DNA from: Streptomyces triticagri | GTDB lineage: Bacteria; Actinomycetota; Actinomycetes; Streptomycetales; Streptomycetaceae | Direction: 5' to 3' | Length of the DNA stretch: 34,261 nt | Assembly (NCBI RefSeq): GCF_003429565.1 | Contig: NZ_QUAK01000012.1 | Span: 4,287 to 38,547, forward strand | Shown: positions 16,024 to 23,785 of the stretch, one piece after another | Layout: each line of letters begins with the position of its first letter | Position numbering within the stretch: position 1 is the stretch's first letter | Notes under the pieces: model-generated | Database searches by the model: none | What the model saw: only the letters and a program-made list of their open reading frames with translations | Told to the model about the DNA's origin: nothing | Made by a program: the position numbers and the translations under genes

Positions 16024-16679
16024 ACGTCGGCGAGGAACTGCTGGAGCGCGCGGTGCAGCATCGGCCCGCGCCACACCACCGGGGCGTTGCCCGGGGTGAA
16101 CATGCCGATCGAGATGACCTTCACGCCATTGGCCGAAGGCGGCATGATCATGTTCTCGACCTGGGTGGGACTGCCGTCCGCGCCCAGCATGCGGGGGACC
16201 GAATGGCCGTAGATGTCGGCGTCCACGACACCGACCTTCAGGCCGTCGGCGGCCATCGCCGCCGCGAGGTTCACCGTCACCGAGGACTTGCCGACGCCGC
16301 CCTTGCCGGAGGCGACCGCATAGACCCGGGTCAGCGAACCGGGCTTGGCGAACGGCACCTCGCGCTCCGCGGTGCCGCCGCGCAGCGATGCGGCGAGCTC
16401 GCGCCGCTGCTCGTCGCTCATCACGTCGAGCGTGACATCGACCCGGGTGACGCCCTCGACGGCGGCGACCGCGTCCGTGACGTTCTGCGTGATGGTGTCG
16501 CGCATGGGGCAGCCGGAGACCGTCAGATAGACGGTCACGGCGACCGCGCCGTCCGTACCGATCTCGACCGATTTGACCATGCCGAGCTCGGTGATCGGCC
16601 GGTTGATCTCGGGGTCGTTGACCGTGGCGAGCGCATCGCGCACCGCGTCCTCGGCCGGCAGGGAAGTCTCGGTAGCCAT
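15528..16679 (-). CDS. mrp: Mrp/NBP35-family P-loop ATPase, Fe-S cluster carrier (ApbC)
   Basis: A 383-residue protein with an N-terminal MIP18/DUF59 domain (about 8-80, with VSGCPMRDTI) fused to a ParA/MinD-like ATPase domain. The deviant Walker A GKGGVGKS spans 125-132, DADIYGHS and LLLDLPPGTGD follow, and the CPHC pair at 291-294 is the dimer-bridging Fe-S site of this family. It binds and delivers iron-sulphur clusters to apoproteins in the cytoplasm. There is no Shine-Dalgarno before ATG 16679 but a TACTAT box lies 7 bases upstream (leaderless candidate). It is downstream of DUF1003 and the MgtE-like gene on the same strand. Confidence 0.92.
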   Translation of the reverse strand: MATETSLPAEDAVRDALATVNDPEINRPITELGMVKSVEIGTDGAVAVTVYLTVSGCPMRDTITQNVTDAVAAVEGVTRVDVTLDVMSDEQRRELAASLRGGTAEREVPFAKPGSLTRVYAVASGKGGVGKSSVTVNLAAAMAADGLKVGVVDADIYGHSVPRMLGADGSPTQVENMIMPPSANGVKVISIGMFTPGNAPVVWRGPMLHRALQQFLADVYWGDLDVLLLDLPPGTGDIAISVAQLVPNAEILVVTTPQQAAAEVAERAGSIAVQTHQKIVGVVENMSGLPCPHCDEMVDVFGTGGGERVAEGLTRTTGAQVPVLGSIPIDVRLREGGDDGRPVVLTDPESPAGSALRSIAGKLGGRQRGLSGMALGITPRNKF

Positions 16680-16686
16680 ACGAGAA

Positions 16687-16692
16687 ATAGTA
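16687..16692 (-). promoter_or_regulatory. Candidate -10 box for leaderless mrp mRNA
   Basis: On the minus strand TACTAT is followed by 7 bases and the mrp ATG; no ribosome binding site is seen. It would give mrp its own promoter besides read-through from the DUF1003 gene. Confidence 0.35.
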
Positions 16693-16726
16693 CGGCCGAG
16701 TAGCACCACCCGATCGGTCGACTGCG

Positions 16727-17290
16727 TCACGTACCGCGCGGCCGCCGGCCGTCCTCCGTCGCCGGGCCCGCCACCGGATGTCGGGACTGGTCCAACTCCC
16801 GTACCAGATCCTGCAGTTCGGAGCGGATCCAGTCCCTGGTCGCCACCTCGCCGAGGCCCATCCGCAGGGCCGCGATCTCGCGGGTCAGATACTCGGTGTC
16901 GGCCATCGACCGTTCGTTCTGGGTGCGGTCCTGCTCGAGGTTGACGCGGTCCCGGTCGTCCTGCCGGTTCTGGGCGAGCAGGATCAGCGGGGCCGCGTAC
17001 GAGGCCTGCAGGGACAGGGCGAGCGTCAGGAAGATGAACGGGTACTCGTCGAAGCGCAGCGACTTCGGCATCAGGACGTTCCACACCACCCACAGGATGA
17101 TGATGATCGTCATCCAGACGATGAAGCGTCCGGTGCCGAGGAAGCGGGCGATCTTCTCCGACATCCGGCCGAAGGCCTCCGGGTCGTACTCCGGAAGCAG
17201 CCTGCGGCGCGGCGCGCGCGGCTGGTCGAGCCGGATCCGGGGGCGGGGTTCGACGGCCGTCCTGGCGTCCCGCTCGCGCTCAGCCGGCAC
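16727..17290 (-). CDS. DUF1003 family membrane protein
   Basis: A 187-residue protein of the DUF1003 family, equivalent by position to Rv1231c. It has a basic N-terminal region, two transmembrane helices (IVWMTIIIILWVVWNVLM and FIFLTLALSLQASYAAPLILL) separated by the conserved FDEYPFIF segment, then QNRQDDRDRV and a charged helical tail. Function is unknown. The GTG at 17290 overlaps the end of the upstream MgtE-like gene by 11 bases, so the two are translationally coupled. The pairing with a magnesium-sensor-like protein hints at ion or membrane physiology, but that is inference. Confidence 0.85.
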   Translation of the reverse strand: MPAERERDARTAVEPRPRIRLDQPRAPRRRLLPEYDPEAFGRMSEKIARFLGTGRFIVWMTIIIILWVVWNVLMPKSLRFDEYPFIFLTLALSLQASYAAPLILLAQNRQDDRDRVNLEQDRTQNERSMADTEYLTREIAALRMGLGEVATRDWIRSELQDLVRELDQSRHPVAGPATEDGRRPRGT

Positions 17291-18554
17291 TGTTCACCTC
17301 CGGCGGGGAGTGGAACTCCGTCTCGCGCCAGTCCTCGGGCAGCAGATGGTCCAGTACGTCGTCCACCGTCACCGCGCCGAGCAGCGACCCGGAGTCGTCC
17401 ACGACGGGCGCCGCCACCATGTCGTACGTGGCGAAGAAGCTGGTCAGCGCGGTCAGCGGGGTGTTCGGGTCGAGGGTCTGCAGATCGCGGTCGAGCATCG
17501 CGCCGACCAGCGTGAACGGCGGATCGCGCAGCAGCCGCTGGAAGTGCACCGTGCCGAGGTACTTGCCGGTCGGTGTCTGGTCCGGCGGGCGGCAGACGTA
17601 GACCTGCGCGGCGAGCGCGGGGGAGAGGTCCGGATTGCGCACCCGGGCGAGCGCGTCCGCGACTGTGGCGTCCGGCTGCAGCACGATCGGCTCGGTGGTC
17701 ATCAGACCGCCCGCGGTCCGCTCCTCGTACGCCATCAGCCGCCGTACGTCCGCCGCGTCGCTCGGCTGCATCAGGGTGAGCAGCCGCTCCACGTCCGCCT
17801 CGGGCAGCTCGCCGAGCAGATCGGCCGCGTCGTCCGGGTCCATCGCCTCCAGGACGTCCGCGGCCCGCTCCTCCTTGAGCTTGCCGAGGATCTCGATCTG
17901 GTCGTCCTCGGGCAGCTCCTCCAGTACGTCCGCGAGCCGGTCGTCGTCGAGCGCCGCGGCCACCTCGGCGCGGCGTTTGGGCGAGAGGTGGTGCAGCACA
18001 TTGGCCAGGTCGGCGGGCCGCAGCTGCTCGAAGGTGGCGAGCAGATTCTCCGCGCCCTGCGCCTGCTCCTCGAGCGAGAAGCCGGTCACCGCCGACCATT
18101 CGACGGTGAACGCCTCGGCCTTGCGCCGCAGCGCCCCGCCCTTCCCCTTGCGTACGAAGACCTTGTCGATCTCCCAGTCGCGGCGGGCCGGCAGCTGCTG
18201 CACGGCGATGTCCAGGACGGTCACCTCCTCGCCGGTCTCCACAAGCGTCACCCGGCGGTCCAGGAGTTCGCCGAGCACCAGGCGTTCGGTCGGGCGCTGC
18301 TCGAAGCGGCGGACGTTCAGGACGCCCGTGGTGATCACCTGGCCGGAGTCGATGCCGGTCACCCGGGTCATCGGCAGGAAGATGCGGCGGCGCGTGGACA
18401 GCTCGACGACCAGGCCGAGCAGTCGGGGCGGGCGGTTGCCGATGCGCAGGATGACGACCAGGTCGCGGACGCGGCCGACCTGGTCGCCGTTCGGGTCGAA
18501 GACCGCGGTGCCGGCGAGATGCGAGACGAAGATCCGGGAGACGCCTGCCGCCAT
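17280..18554 (-). CDS. PRC-barrel / MgtE_N / CBS-domain protein without transporter domain
   Basis: A 424-residue soluble protein. The N-terminal part (about 5-110) looks like PRC-barrel-type sheets (FDPNGDQVGRVRDLVV; TRRRIFLPMTRV). The middle (about 165-270) is an MgtE N-terminal superhelical domain with acidic repeats (LEELPEDDQIEILGKLKEER, VLEAMDPDDAADLL). Two CBS motifs follow (about 280-405; TYDMVAAPVVDDSGSLLGAV). The five-helix magnesium channel that follows these domains in true MgtE is absent, so it may be a cytoplasmic Mg2+ or nucleotide sensor. It is the Rv1232c equivalent. The start has GGAAGGAGG upstream. Genome pipelines often call it 'magnesium transporter', which is misleading. 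Confidence 0.88.
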   Translation of the reverse strand: MAAGVSRIFVSHLAGTAVFDPNGDQVGRVRDLVVILRIGNRPPRLLGLVVELSTRRRIFLPMTRVTGIDSGQVITTGVLNVRRFEQRPTERLVLGELLDRRVTLVETGEEVTVLDIAVQQLPARRDWEIDKVFVRKGKGGALRRKAEAFTVEWSAVTGFSLEEQAQGAENLLATFEQLRPADLANVLHHLSPKRRAEVAAALDDDRLADVLEELPEDDQIEILGKLKEERAADVLEAMDPDDAADLLGELPEADVERLLTLMQPSDAADVRRLMAYEERTAGGLMTTEPIVLQPDATVADALARVRNPDLSPALAAQVYVCRPPDQTPTGKYLGTVHFQRLLRDPPFTLVGAMLDRDLQTLDPNTPLTALTSFFATYDMVAAPVVDDSGSLLGAVTVDDVLDHLLPEDWRETEFHSPPEVNSAG

Positions 18555-18744
18555 GCCGTGGCCTCCTTCCCGTCCGTGCTCCGTCTTGCCACGCTTTGTT
18601 ACCGAATACGAGCTTCAGGCTAGTACGAGGCATTGCGCCGCGCCCTGCCTCCGCGTCCGGTGGGCTCTCTGCAAAGGGCCGCAGGTGATCCCGGTACGCT
18701 GCCGTACTGCCGTGCAGGTTCCTGATGAGAGGCGGCGCCGCAAC

Positions 18745-19500
18745 GTGACTGCAATCGCTCCTGGCCGCACCCGTCGCACCGCGGGAGCGGCCGTGCTGTG
18801 CGCGAGTCTCGCGGTCGTGGGGCTCGCCGGCTGCAGCGACGGCGAGGAGGACCCCGACGCCGGGACCAATGGTGTCGCCAAGCTCTCCGCCGCCAGGATC
18901 CAGAGCAAATCGCGCAAGGCCGCCACGACCGCCGACTCGGTACGGCTCTCCGGCTCGGTGGTCAGCAAGGGCGCCACGTACAAGCTGGACATGCAGCTGA
19001 CGGGGGACGGCGGCAGCGGTGAGGTGCGCTCCGGGAAGCGGACCTTCCAGCTGCTCAGGGTCGGCGAGCAGCTCTTCCTGAAGGCCGACGCGCAGTTCTG
19101 GACCTCGGGCAAGGAGTCGGGCGGCAAGGCCGACGAGGCGGCGGCGGGCAAGCTCGACGGTAAGTACGTGAAGGTCCCCGAGGGCGACAAGTCCTACCGC
19201 CAGCTCAGCGGCTTCACCGACAAGAAGCTGCTGCTCGACGGGCTCCTCACGCTGCACGGCAAGCTGGAGAAGGGCGAGCGCGGCAGCACCGGCGGCGTCC
19301 GCACCATCGAGATCACCGGCGACCAGGGCGCGGGCGGCACCCTCGACGTCTCCCTGGAGGGCCCTCCGTACCCGCTGACGCTCGAGCGGGCCGGCGGCGC
19401 GGGCGTCCTCAAACTGACCGACTGGGGCAAGGACTTCGAGGTCGAGCCCCCCACCAAGGGCGAGACGGTCGACTACGGGCAGGAGCTGCCGTCCTCGTGA
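18745..19500 (+). CDS. Lipoprotein of unknown function
   Basis: A 251-residue secreted lipoprotein. The signal sequence ends in the lipobox LAGC with lipidated Cys30 (core VLCASLAVVGLAG). The mature domain has repeated beta-strand stretches (DSVRLSGSVVSKGATYKLDMQLTG, RTFQLLRVGEQLFLKAD, GTLDVSLEG) that recall the LppX/LprG-like half-barrel fold used by actinobacteria to carry lipids, but I see no decisive motif. GTG 18745 is preceded by a weak GAGAGGCGG. It is divergent from the MgtE-like gene and ends 19 bases from the converging next gene. Confidence 0.8.
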   Translation: MTAIAPGRTRRTAGAAVLCASLAVVGLAGCSDGEEDPDAGTNGVAKLSAARIQSKSRKAATTADSVRLSGSVVSKGATYKLDMQLTGDGGSGEVRSGKRTFQLLRVGEQLFLKADAQFWTSGKESGGKADEAAAGKLDGKYVKVPEGDKSYRQLSGFTDKKLLLDGLLTLHGKLEKGERGSTGGVRTIEITGDQGAGGTLDVSLEGPPYPLTLERAGGAGVLKLTDWGKDFEVEPPTKGETVDYGQELPSS

Positions 19501-19519
19501 AAACCGGGGCGGCCAGGGG

Positions 19520-20065
19520 CTAGCTGTCGCGCTTCCCGCTGTTGCGCCTCCCGCCGTCGCGCTTCCCGCGCCGGAACAGCAGCCGGGGCAGCGCTCCGGG
19601 GATCGGCTCCCGGGTCGTGGCGGGCGTCGGCAGCGGGACGGCCGCGAGCGAACCGTCCGGGAGCCCGGCGAGAGTCTCCCGCGGTTCGAGCCGCAGGACG
19701 CGGCATTCGCGGGCCCAGCGCTCGGTGAGCTGATCGCTGTCCGGGGCGTTGAGCCGCTTGCCCTTGAGCTCGCCGACCGCGGTCTCCCACGCCTCGGTGC
19801 CGGGCGCCAGCTCCACGACGTGCGCGGTCCAGGTCAGCAGCCGGCCGCCCTTGTCCTTGCTGCGGACGGTGACCTCGGCGGTGGCGTCCGCCGCGAGCCC
19901 CGGCAGCGGCTGCTCGCCGGGACCGTCACCGACGAGCAGGACGGCCCCCTCGTGCCATACGTGCCACAGGGCGCGGTCGGGGCCGGCGCCACGGACCCAG
20001 ACGAGACCCGACTTCTTCGTGGCCTCCTCGAGGAGGGCCCGGTCCAGGAGCGGCTCAGCAGTCAT
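19520..20065 (-). CDS. Pyridoxamine 5'-phosphate oxidase-like split-barrel protein (uncertain)
   Basis: A 181-residue soluble protein with no signal or membrane helix. The pattern of strands (SGLVWVRGAG, ALWHVWHEGAVLLVGDG, TAEVTVRSKDKGGRLLTWTAHVVEL) resembles the FMN-binding split barrel of PPOX/nitroreductase-like proteins, but I cannot identify flavin contacts with certainty. It ends in a strongly basic tail of short repeats (FRRGKRDGGRRNSGKRDS) that could bind RNA or DNA. It lies 47 bases downstream of corA on the same strand and may be cotranscribed with it. Confidence 0.7.
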   Translation of the reverse strand: MTAEPLLDRALLEEATKKSGLVWVRGAGPDRALWHVWHEGAVLLVGDGPGEQPLPGLAADATAEVTVRSKDKGGRLLTWTAHVVELAPGTEAWETAVGELKGKRLNAPDSDQLTERWARECRVLRLEPRETLAGLPDGSLAAVPLPTPATTREPIPGALPRLLFRRGKRDGGRRNSGKRDS

Positions 20066-20112
20066 GCGGGCAGCCTATGCGAGGGCAGCCGGGGGGCGGT
20101 CGACGGAGGCCC

Positions 20113-21246
20113 TCACAGCCATCCGTTCCGCTTCAGTGTGCGATGGATGGTCAGACAGATGCCCGCGATCCCGAGCAGGACCATCGGGTACCCGAACCTC
20201 CAGTGCAGCTCGGGCATATGGTCGAAGTTCATGCCGTAGACCCCGCAGATCATGGTGGGTACGGCGATGATCGCGGCCCAGGACGTGATCTTGCGCATGT
20301 CCTCGTTCTGCGCGACGGTCGCCTGGGCGAGGTTGGCCTGCAGAATCGAGTTGAGCAGCTCGTCGAAGCCGATGACCTGCTCCTGCACGCGCGCCACATG
20401 GTCGGCGACATCCCGGAAGTACTTCTGGATGTCCGGGTCGATCAGCCGCATCGGGCGCTCGCTGAGCAGCTGCATCGGCCGAAGCAGCGGCGCGACCGCA
20501 CGCTTGAACTCCAGTACCTCGCGCTTGAGTTGGTAGATCCGCCCGGCGTCGGTGCCGCGCGCGCCGCCCTTGCCTCGCGAACTGCCCTTGCCCGTACCGG
20601 AGAAGACCTCGATCTCCACCTCGTCGATGTCGTCCTGCACCGCGTCCGCGACCGCCATGTATCCGTCGACGACATGGTCGGCGATGGAGTGCAGGACCGC
20701 GGACGGGCCCTTGGCCAGCAGCTCCGGGTCGTCCTGCAGCCGGTGCCGCAGCGCCCGCAGCGAACCCTGGCCGCCGTGCCGGACGGTGATGAAGAAGTCC
20801 CGCCCGGTGAAGCACATGACCTCGCCGGTCTCCACGATCTCGCTGGTGGCGGTCAATTCGTCGTGGTCGACGTAGTGGATGGTCTTGAAGACGGTGAACA
20901 GGGTGTTGTCGTAGCGCTCCAGCTTGGGGCGCTGGTGGGCATGCACCGCGTCCTCGACCGCCAGCGGATGCAGCCCGAACTCCGAGGCCACACCGGCGAA
21001 TTCGGCCTCGGTCGGCTGGTGCAGACCGATCCAGGCGAAGCCGCCCTCGCGGCGCACCCGCAGCATGGCCTCGTGCGGCGTGAGCGGGCGCTCGGTCCTG
21101 ACCCGGTGGCCGTCGCGGTAGACCGCGCAGTCGACGACGGCCGAGGAGGCCTCCGGGACACCCGTGTCGGCGTACGGCCCGTACGGGGCGGCGCTCTTGC
21201 GCTGCGAGGGGCTCACGGCGGCGCGCAGGTCACGAATCATGGACAT
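20113..21246 (-). CDS. corA: CorA-family magnesium/divalent cation channel
   Basis: A 377-residue 2-TM-GxN transporter. A large cytoplasmic N-terminal domain with a long helical stalk (VVDGYMAVADAVQDDIDEVEIEVF) leads to two C-terminal transmembrane helices. The signature GMN is at 338-340 (CGVYGMNFDHMPEL) and the C-terminus is basic (HRTLKRNGWL). A Ser/Gly/Lys-rich insert (GTGKGSSRGKGGARG) lies in the cytoplasmic part. It forms a pentameric Mg2+ (also Co2+/Ni2+) channel. AAGGAG lies 6 bases before ATG 21246. The frame stays open to 21549 but that part has poor codon usage and is better read as leader. See the leader entry for possible regulation. Confidence 0.9.
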   Translation of the reverse strand: MSMIRDLRAAVSPSQRKSAAPYGPYADTGVPEASSAVVDCAVYRDGHRVRTERPLTPHEAMLRVRREGGFAWIGLHQPTEAEFAGVASEFGLHPLAVEDAVHAHQRPKLERYDNTLFTVFKTIHYVDHDELTATSEIVETGEVMCFTGRDFFITVRHGGQGSLRALRHRLQDDPELLAKGPSAVLHSIADHVVDGYMAVADAVQDDIDEVEIEVFSGTGKGSSRGKGGARGTDAGRIYQLKREVLEFKRAVAPLLRPMQLLSERPMRLIDPDIQKYFRDVADHVARVQEQVIGFDELLNSILQANLAQATVAQNEDMRKITSWAAIIAVPTMICGVYGMNFDHMPELHWRFGYPMVLLGIAGICLTIHRTLKRNGWL

Positions 21247-21679
21247 GGCAGGCTCCTTCTGCGGCGCGGCTGCCTGCGCATGGGTGGCGCAGCCCGGAAT
21301 GAGGACGTACGGCGTGCTGTCACGTCCGCAAAGCGGGCGGCACCGCACCGGCGCGGTGGCGGCCTTCGCTACTGACACGGATCGAACGGGATTCGCTGCT
21401 CTTCCGTCGGTGCGGCATGCCAGGGACCGGAGGTGTTTACCCGGAGAAGACCCGGGTACGGAGTCACTCGGCCCGAGGGAGCGGTTACCTGGTGGCGGAA
21501 GAACAGGTGGTACTACTGCACGGTCGACTTCGATCCATGTCAGCCCCACCTCCTCCGGCCGGTCCCCCGTGGGGGAGTGTCCGTGTCAGGGGCGGGCGGC
21601 TCGACTGAGCCCATGCCCGGGACGCCGCTGCGCCCTGCCCCGATCAGCGGCCAAGACTAGCAGTCGAGCACGGTGTCAA
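21247..21679 (-). promoter_or_regulatory. Long corA leader with hairpins and a possible upstream ORF
   Basis: Between corA and the divergent SuFu gene lie 475 bases. On the corA strand there is a perfect TTGACA (complement of 21674-21679) with TAGTCT 14 bases later (complement of 21654-21659; the spacing is short). Downstream come a TCCCC/GGGGA hairpin, a strong GGAGGAGG (21556-21549), and 10 bases further an ATG at 21538 opening a 17-codon ORF (MDRSRPCSSTTCSSATR, stop at 21485) rich in codons rare in Streptomyces. Next is a 7-bp hairpin TACCCGG/CCGGGTA (21438-21458). I do not recognise an M-box or other known riboswitch. A Mg2+-responsive leader is conceivable but unproven. Confidence 0.4.
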
Positions 21680-21709
21680 GGCCGCGCTCTGCGCGTTCCC
21701 GACGAGTTC

Positions 21710-21715
21710 TATGCT
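21710..21715 (+). promoter_or_regulatory. Candidate -10 box for leaderless SuFu-gene mRNA
   Basis: TATGCT is followed by 6 bases and the ATG at 21722. No Shine-Dalgarno is present upstream of that ATG. Confidence 0.35.
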
Positions 21716-21721
21716 CGCCCC

Positions 21722-22315
21722 ATGGCAGATGTTCTTGCGCTGGTCGAGGCCAGGTTGCGTACGGCACTCGGGGAACCGGACGCGCGGGCCGCGGTCACCT
21801 TCCTCGGCACCGACCGCATCGAGGTGCTCCGCTTCTCCGACCAGGCCTCCGGCGGCATCGTGCGCTACGCCACGCTCGGCATGGCAGCACAGCCGATGGC
21901 CGACCCCACGGCCGTGCTCGCCGATCCGCTGCGCGGGCCGCGCGCCGAGCTGGTCCTCTCGGTCCGCGCCGGCCTCGCCGACACCGACAAGGTGCTGCGC
22001 CCGCTCGCCGTACTGGCCGCCTCGCCGCAGGTGGAGGGCGTCGTGGTGGCCCCCGGTGCCTCGCTCGACGTGGGCGAACCGCTGTGGCCCGGCGCCCCGT
22101 TCACCTCGGTCCTGGTGGCCGAGCCCGGCGGCCTGGTGGACGATCTGGACCTCGAAGAGCCGCTCGACCCGGTGCAGTTCCTGCCCCTGCTGCCGATGAC
22201 GCCCAACGAGGCGGCCCACAAGCGCGTGCACGGCGCGGCCGAACTCCAGGAGCGCTGGCTGAACCACGGCACGGACGTACGCGACCCCCTCCGCTCGAGC
22301 GTGCGGCTCGACTGA
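21722..22315 (+). CDS. Suppressor-of-fused (SuFu) domain protein
   Basis: A 197-residue cytoplasmic protein resembling bacterial SuFu-domain (PF05076) proteins: SGGIVRYATLGMA, RAELVLSVRAG, EGVVVAPGASLDVGEPLWPG, then FLPLLPMTPNEAAHKRVHG and ELQERW near the end. In bacteria these proteins occur as stand-alone forms or immunity-like proteins; no toxin gene is adjacent here, so a housekeeping role seems more likely, function unknown. It is divergent from corA and convergent with the MFS gene. Confidence 0.8.
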   Translation: MADVLALVEARLRTALGEPDARAAVTFLGTDRIEVLRFSDQASGGIVRYATLGMAAQPMADPTAVLADPLRGPRAELVLSVRAGLADTDKVLRPLAVLAASPQVEGVVVAPGASLDVGEPLWPGAPFTSVLVAEPGGLVDDLDLEEPLDPVQFLPLLPMTPNEAAHKRVHGAAELQERWLNHGTDVRDPLRSSVRLD

Positions 22316-22324
22316 CTGCGGAGG

Positions 22325-22339
22325 GGGCCGGAAGGGCCC
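22325..22339. terminator. Weak hairpin between convergent SuFu and MFS genes
   Basis: GGGCC (22325-22329) pairs with GGCCC (22335-22339) around a 5-base loop in the 44-base gap. It is short, so only a tentative terminator. Confidence 0.3.
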
Positions 22340-22359
22340 GAAGTGGGCTGCGTACGGGC

Positions 22360-23622
22360 TCAGTTGGCGAAGACCGCCACTCCGTCCTCGGTGCGGTGCG
22401 CGGTCTCGAGCTCCTCGGCCTGCAGGGTCAGCGACGTACGCCGGACCCACACGATGCCGGCACCGATCACGGCGGCGACCGCCGCGACCACGAACGGCAT
22501 CTCGATGCTGGTCCATTCCTCGATCTTCGGCGCGAGGAACGGCGCGGCAGCCGCGGCGAACCAGCGGACGAAGTTGTAGCCGGCGCTGGCCACCGGCCGG
22601 GGAGCGTCCGAGACGCCGAGGGCGAGCTCGGTGAACACGGTGTTGTTCACGCCGATGAAGGCGCCGGAGACGATGGTGCCGACGACGGCCGCCGTGTGGT
22701 TCCCGTACCCGAGCACCAGCAGGTCGAGGGCGAGCAGGACGAGCGAGCCGCCGAGCACCTTGAGCGACCCGAACCGGGCCTGCAGACGCGGCGCGATCAG
22801 CACCGAGAACACGGCGAGCAGCACGCCCCAGGCGAAGAACACGGCCCCCGACCTGTACGGCGTCATGTTCAGGACGAACGGCGTGAACGCCAGGATCGTG
22901 AAGAACGCGTAGTTGTAGAAGAACGCGGAGGCCGCCGCGGAGGCGAGGCCGCCGTGGCCCAGCGCCTTGATCGGGTCGGCGAGCGAGGTCTTGCGGGCCG
23001 GCTTGGGCTGCTCCTTGAGGAAGGCGGTGATCGCGATGAACCCGATCGCCATCAGGGCCGCGGTGCCGAAGAACGGGTAGCGCCAGCTGGCGTCGCCGAG
23101 CAGGGCGCCGAGCAGCGGTCCACAGGCCATGCCGAGGCCGAGTGCGGACTCGTAGAGCAGGATGGCGGCTGCGCTGCCGCCCACCGCCGAGCCGACGATG
23201 ACGGCCAGTGAGGTCGAGACGAAGAGGGCGTTGCCGAGCCCCCAGCCGGCCCGGAAGCCGACGAGTTCGCCGACGGATCCGGACGTCCCGGAGAGCGCGG
23301 CGAAGACGACGACGAGAGCGAGTCCCGCGAGCAGTGTCTTGCGGCCGCCGATCCGGCTGGAGACGAAGCCCGTCACCAGCATGGCCAGGGCCGTGATCAG
23401 GAAGTACGAGGTGAACAGCAGCGAGACCTGGCTTGCGGAGGCGTCGAGGCCCTTGGCGATGGAGGGCAGGATCGGGTCGACGAGACCGATCCCCATGAAG
23501 GCCACGACCGAGGCGCCGGCGGTGGCCCAGACCGCCATCGGCTGCCGCAGGATGCTGCTCGCGCCCTGGTCGAACGGATCGGCTCCGTCCTGACCGCTCG
23601 GGCCGCCCTTACTGCTGTTCAT
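22360..23622 (-). CDS. MFS transporter, probable drug/efflux type
   Basis: A 420-residue major facilitator with about 12 transmembrane helices. The N-terminal half carries the MFS loop 2-3 motif as GFVSSRIGGRKTLL and an early acidic residue in helix 1 (GIGLVDPILPSIAKGL), typical of DHA1-type antiporters; ESALGLGMACGPLLGALLG matches the motif C region of exporters. The C-terminal half contains GVNNTVFTELALGVSDAPRPVASAGYNFVRW, as seen in a bacillibactin/antibiotic exporter-like subgroup. The substrate is unknown. Start 23622 has AGGAAGG. Its promoter region is unusually AT-rich and holds palindromes; no regulator gene is adjacent. Confidence 0.85.
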   Translation of the reverse strand: MNSSKGGPSGQDGADPFDQGASSILRQPMAVWATAGASVVAFMGIGLVDPILPSIAKGLDASASQVSLLFTSYFLITALAMLVTGFVSSRIGGRKTLLAGLALVVVFAALSGTSGSVGELVGFRAGWGLGNALFVSTSLAVIVGSAVGGSAAAILLYESALGLGMACGPLLGALLGDASWRYPFFGTAALMAIGFIAITAFLKEQPKPARKTSLADPIKALGHGGLASAAASAFFYNYAFFTILAFTPFVLNMTPYRSGAVFFAWGVLLAVFSVLIAPRLQARFGSLKVLGGSLVLLALDLLVLGYGNHTAAVVGTIVSGAFIGVNNTVFTELALGVSDAPRPVASAGYNFVRWFAAAAAPFLAPKIEEWTSIEMPFVVAAVAAVIGAGIVWVRRTSLTLQAEELETAHRTEDGVAVFAN

Positions 23623-23653
23623 GCCGTTACCTTCCTGCTCCCTCGGTCGATGC

Positions 23654-23703
23654 TGTGTACACACAATAAGTTAGATTGGCTAATTAATGCAAGCTACATC
23701 TAA
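23654..23703 (-). promoter_or_regulatory. AT-rich MFS promoter with two palindromic elements
   Basis: On the minus strand TTGCAT (complement of 23687-23692) and TATTGT (complement of 23663-23668) are 18 bases apart. A perfect palindrome TGTGTACACA (23654-23663) overlaps the -10 edge, and TTAGAT...ATCTAA half-sites (23671-23676 and 23698-23703) bracket the -35. This arrangement suits a repressor of the TetR/MarR type. About 60 percent AT here contrasts strongly with the flanks. Confidence 0.45.
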
Positions 23704-23785
23704 ATCCTCGGGACTGGAGCGGCGTACGCGCCGGACAGGTGATCGTCCTTGACGGACTGACCTGCGGGGAGGACCGTGGGGCGCT

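Noticed and set aside
14893..16074. Minus-strand 414-residue ORF at 14830-16074
   Set aside because: Overlaps mrp and the plus-strand gene in a third frame; no recognisable domain.
20113..21549. CorA extended to 478 residues from GTG 21549
   Set aside because: The added 101 residues have low third-position GC and no CorA similarity, while ATG 21246 has a clear AAGGAG. I keep the region as leader.
21417..21660. Plus-strand ORFs with WWRKNRWYYC in the corA leader
   Set aside because: Looked like an amino-acid leader peptide, but it faces the SuFu gene, has no stop before it would act and no terminator/antiterminator pair; kept only as part of the leader description.
21247..21679. M-box or ydaO riboswitch
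   Set aside because: I could not find the conserved core motifs of known Mg2+ or c-di-AMP riboswitches.
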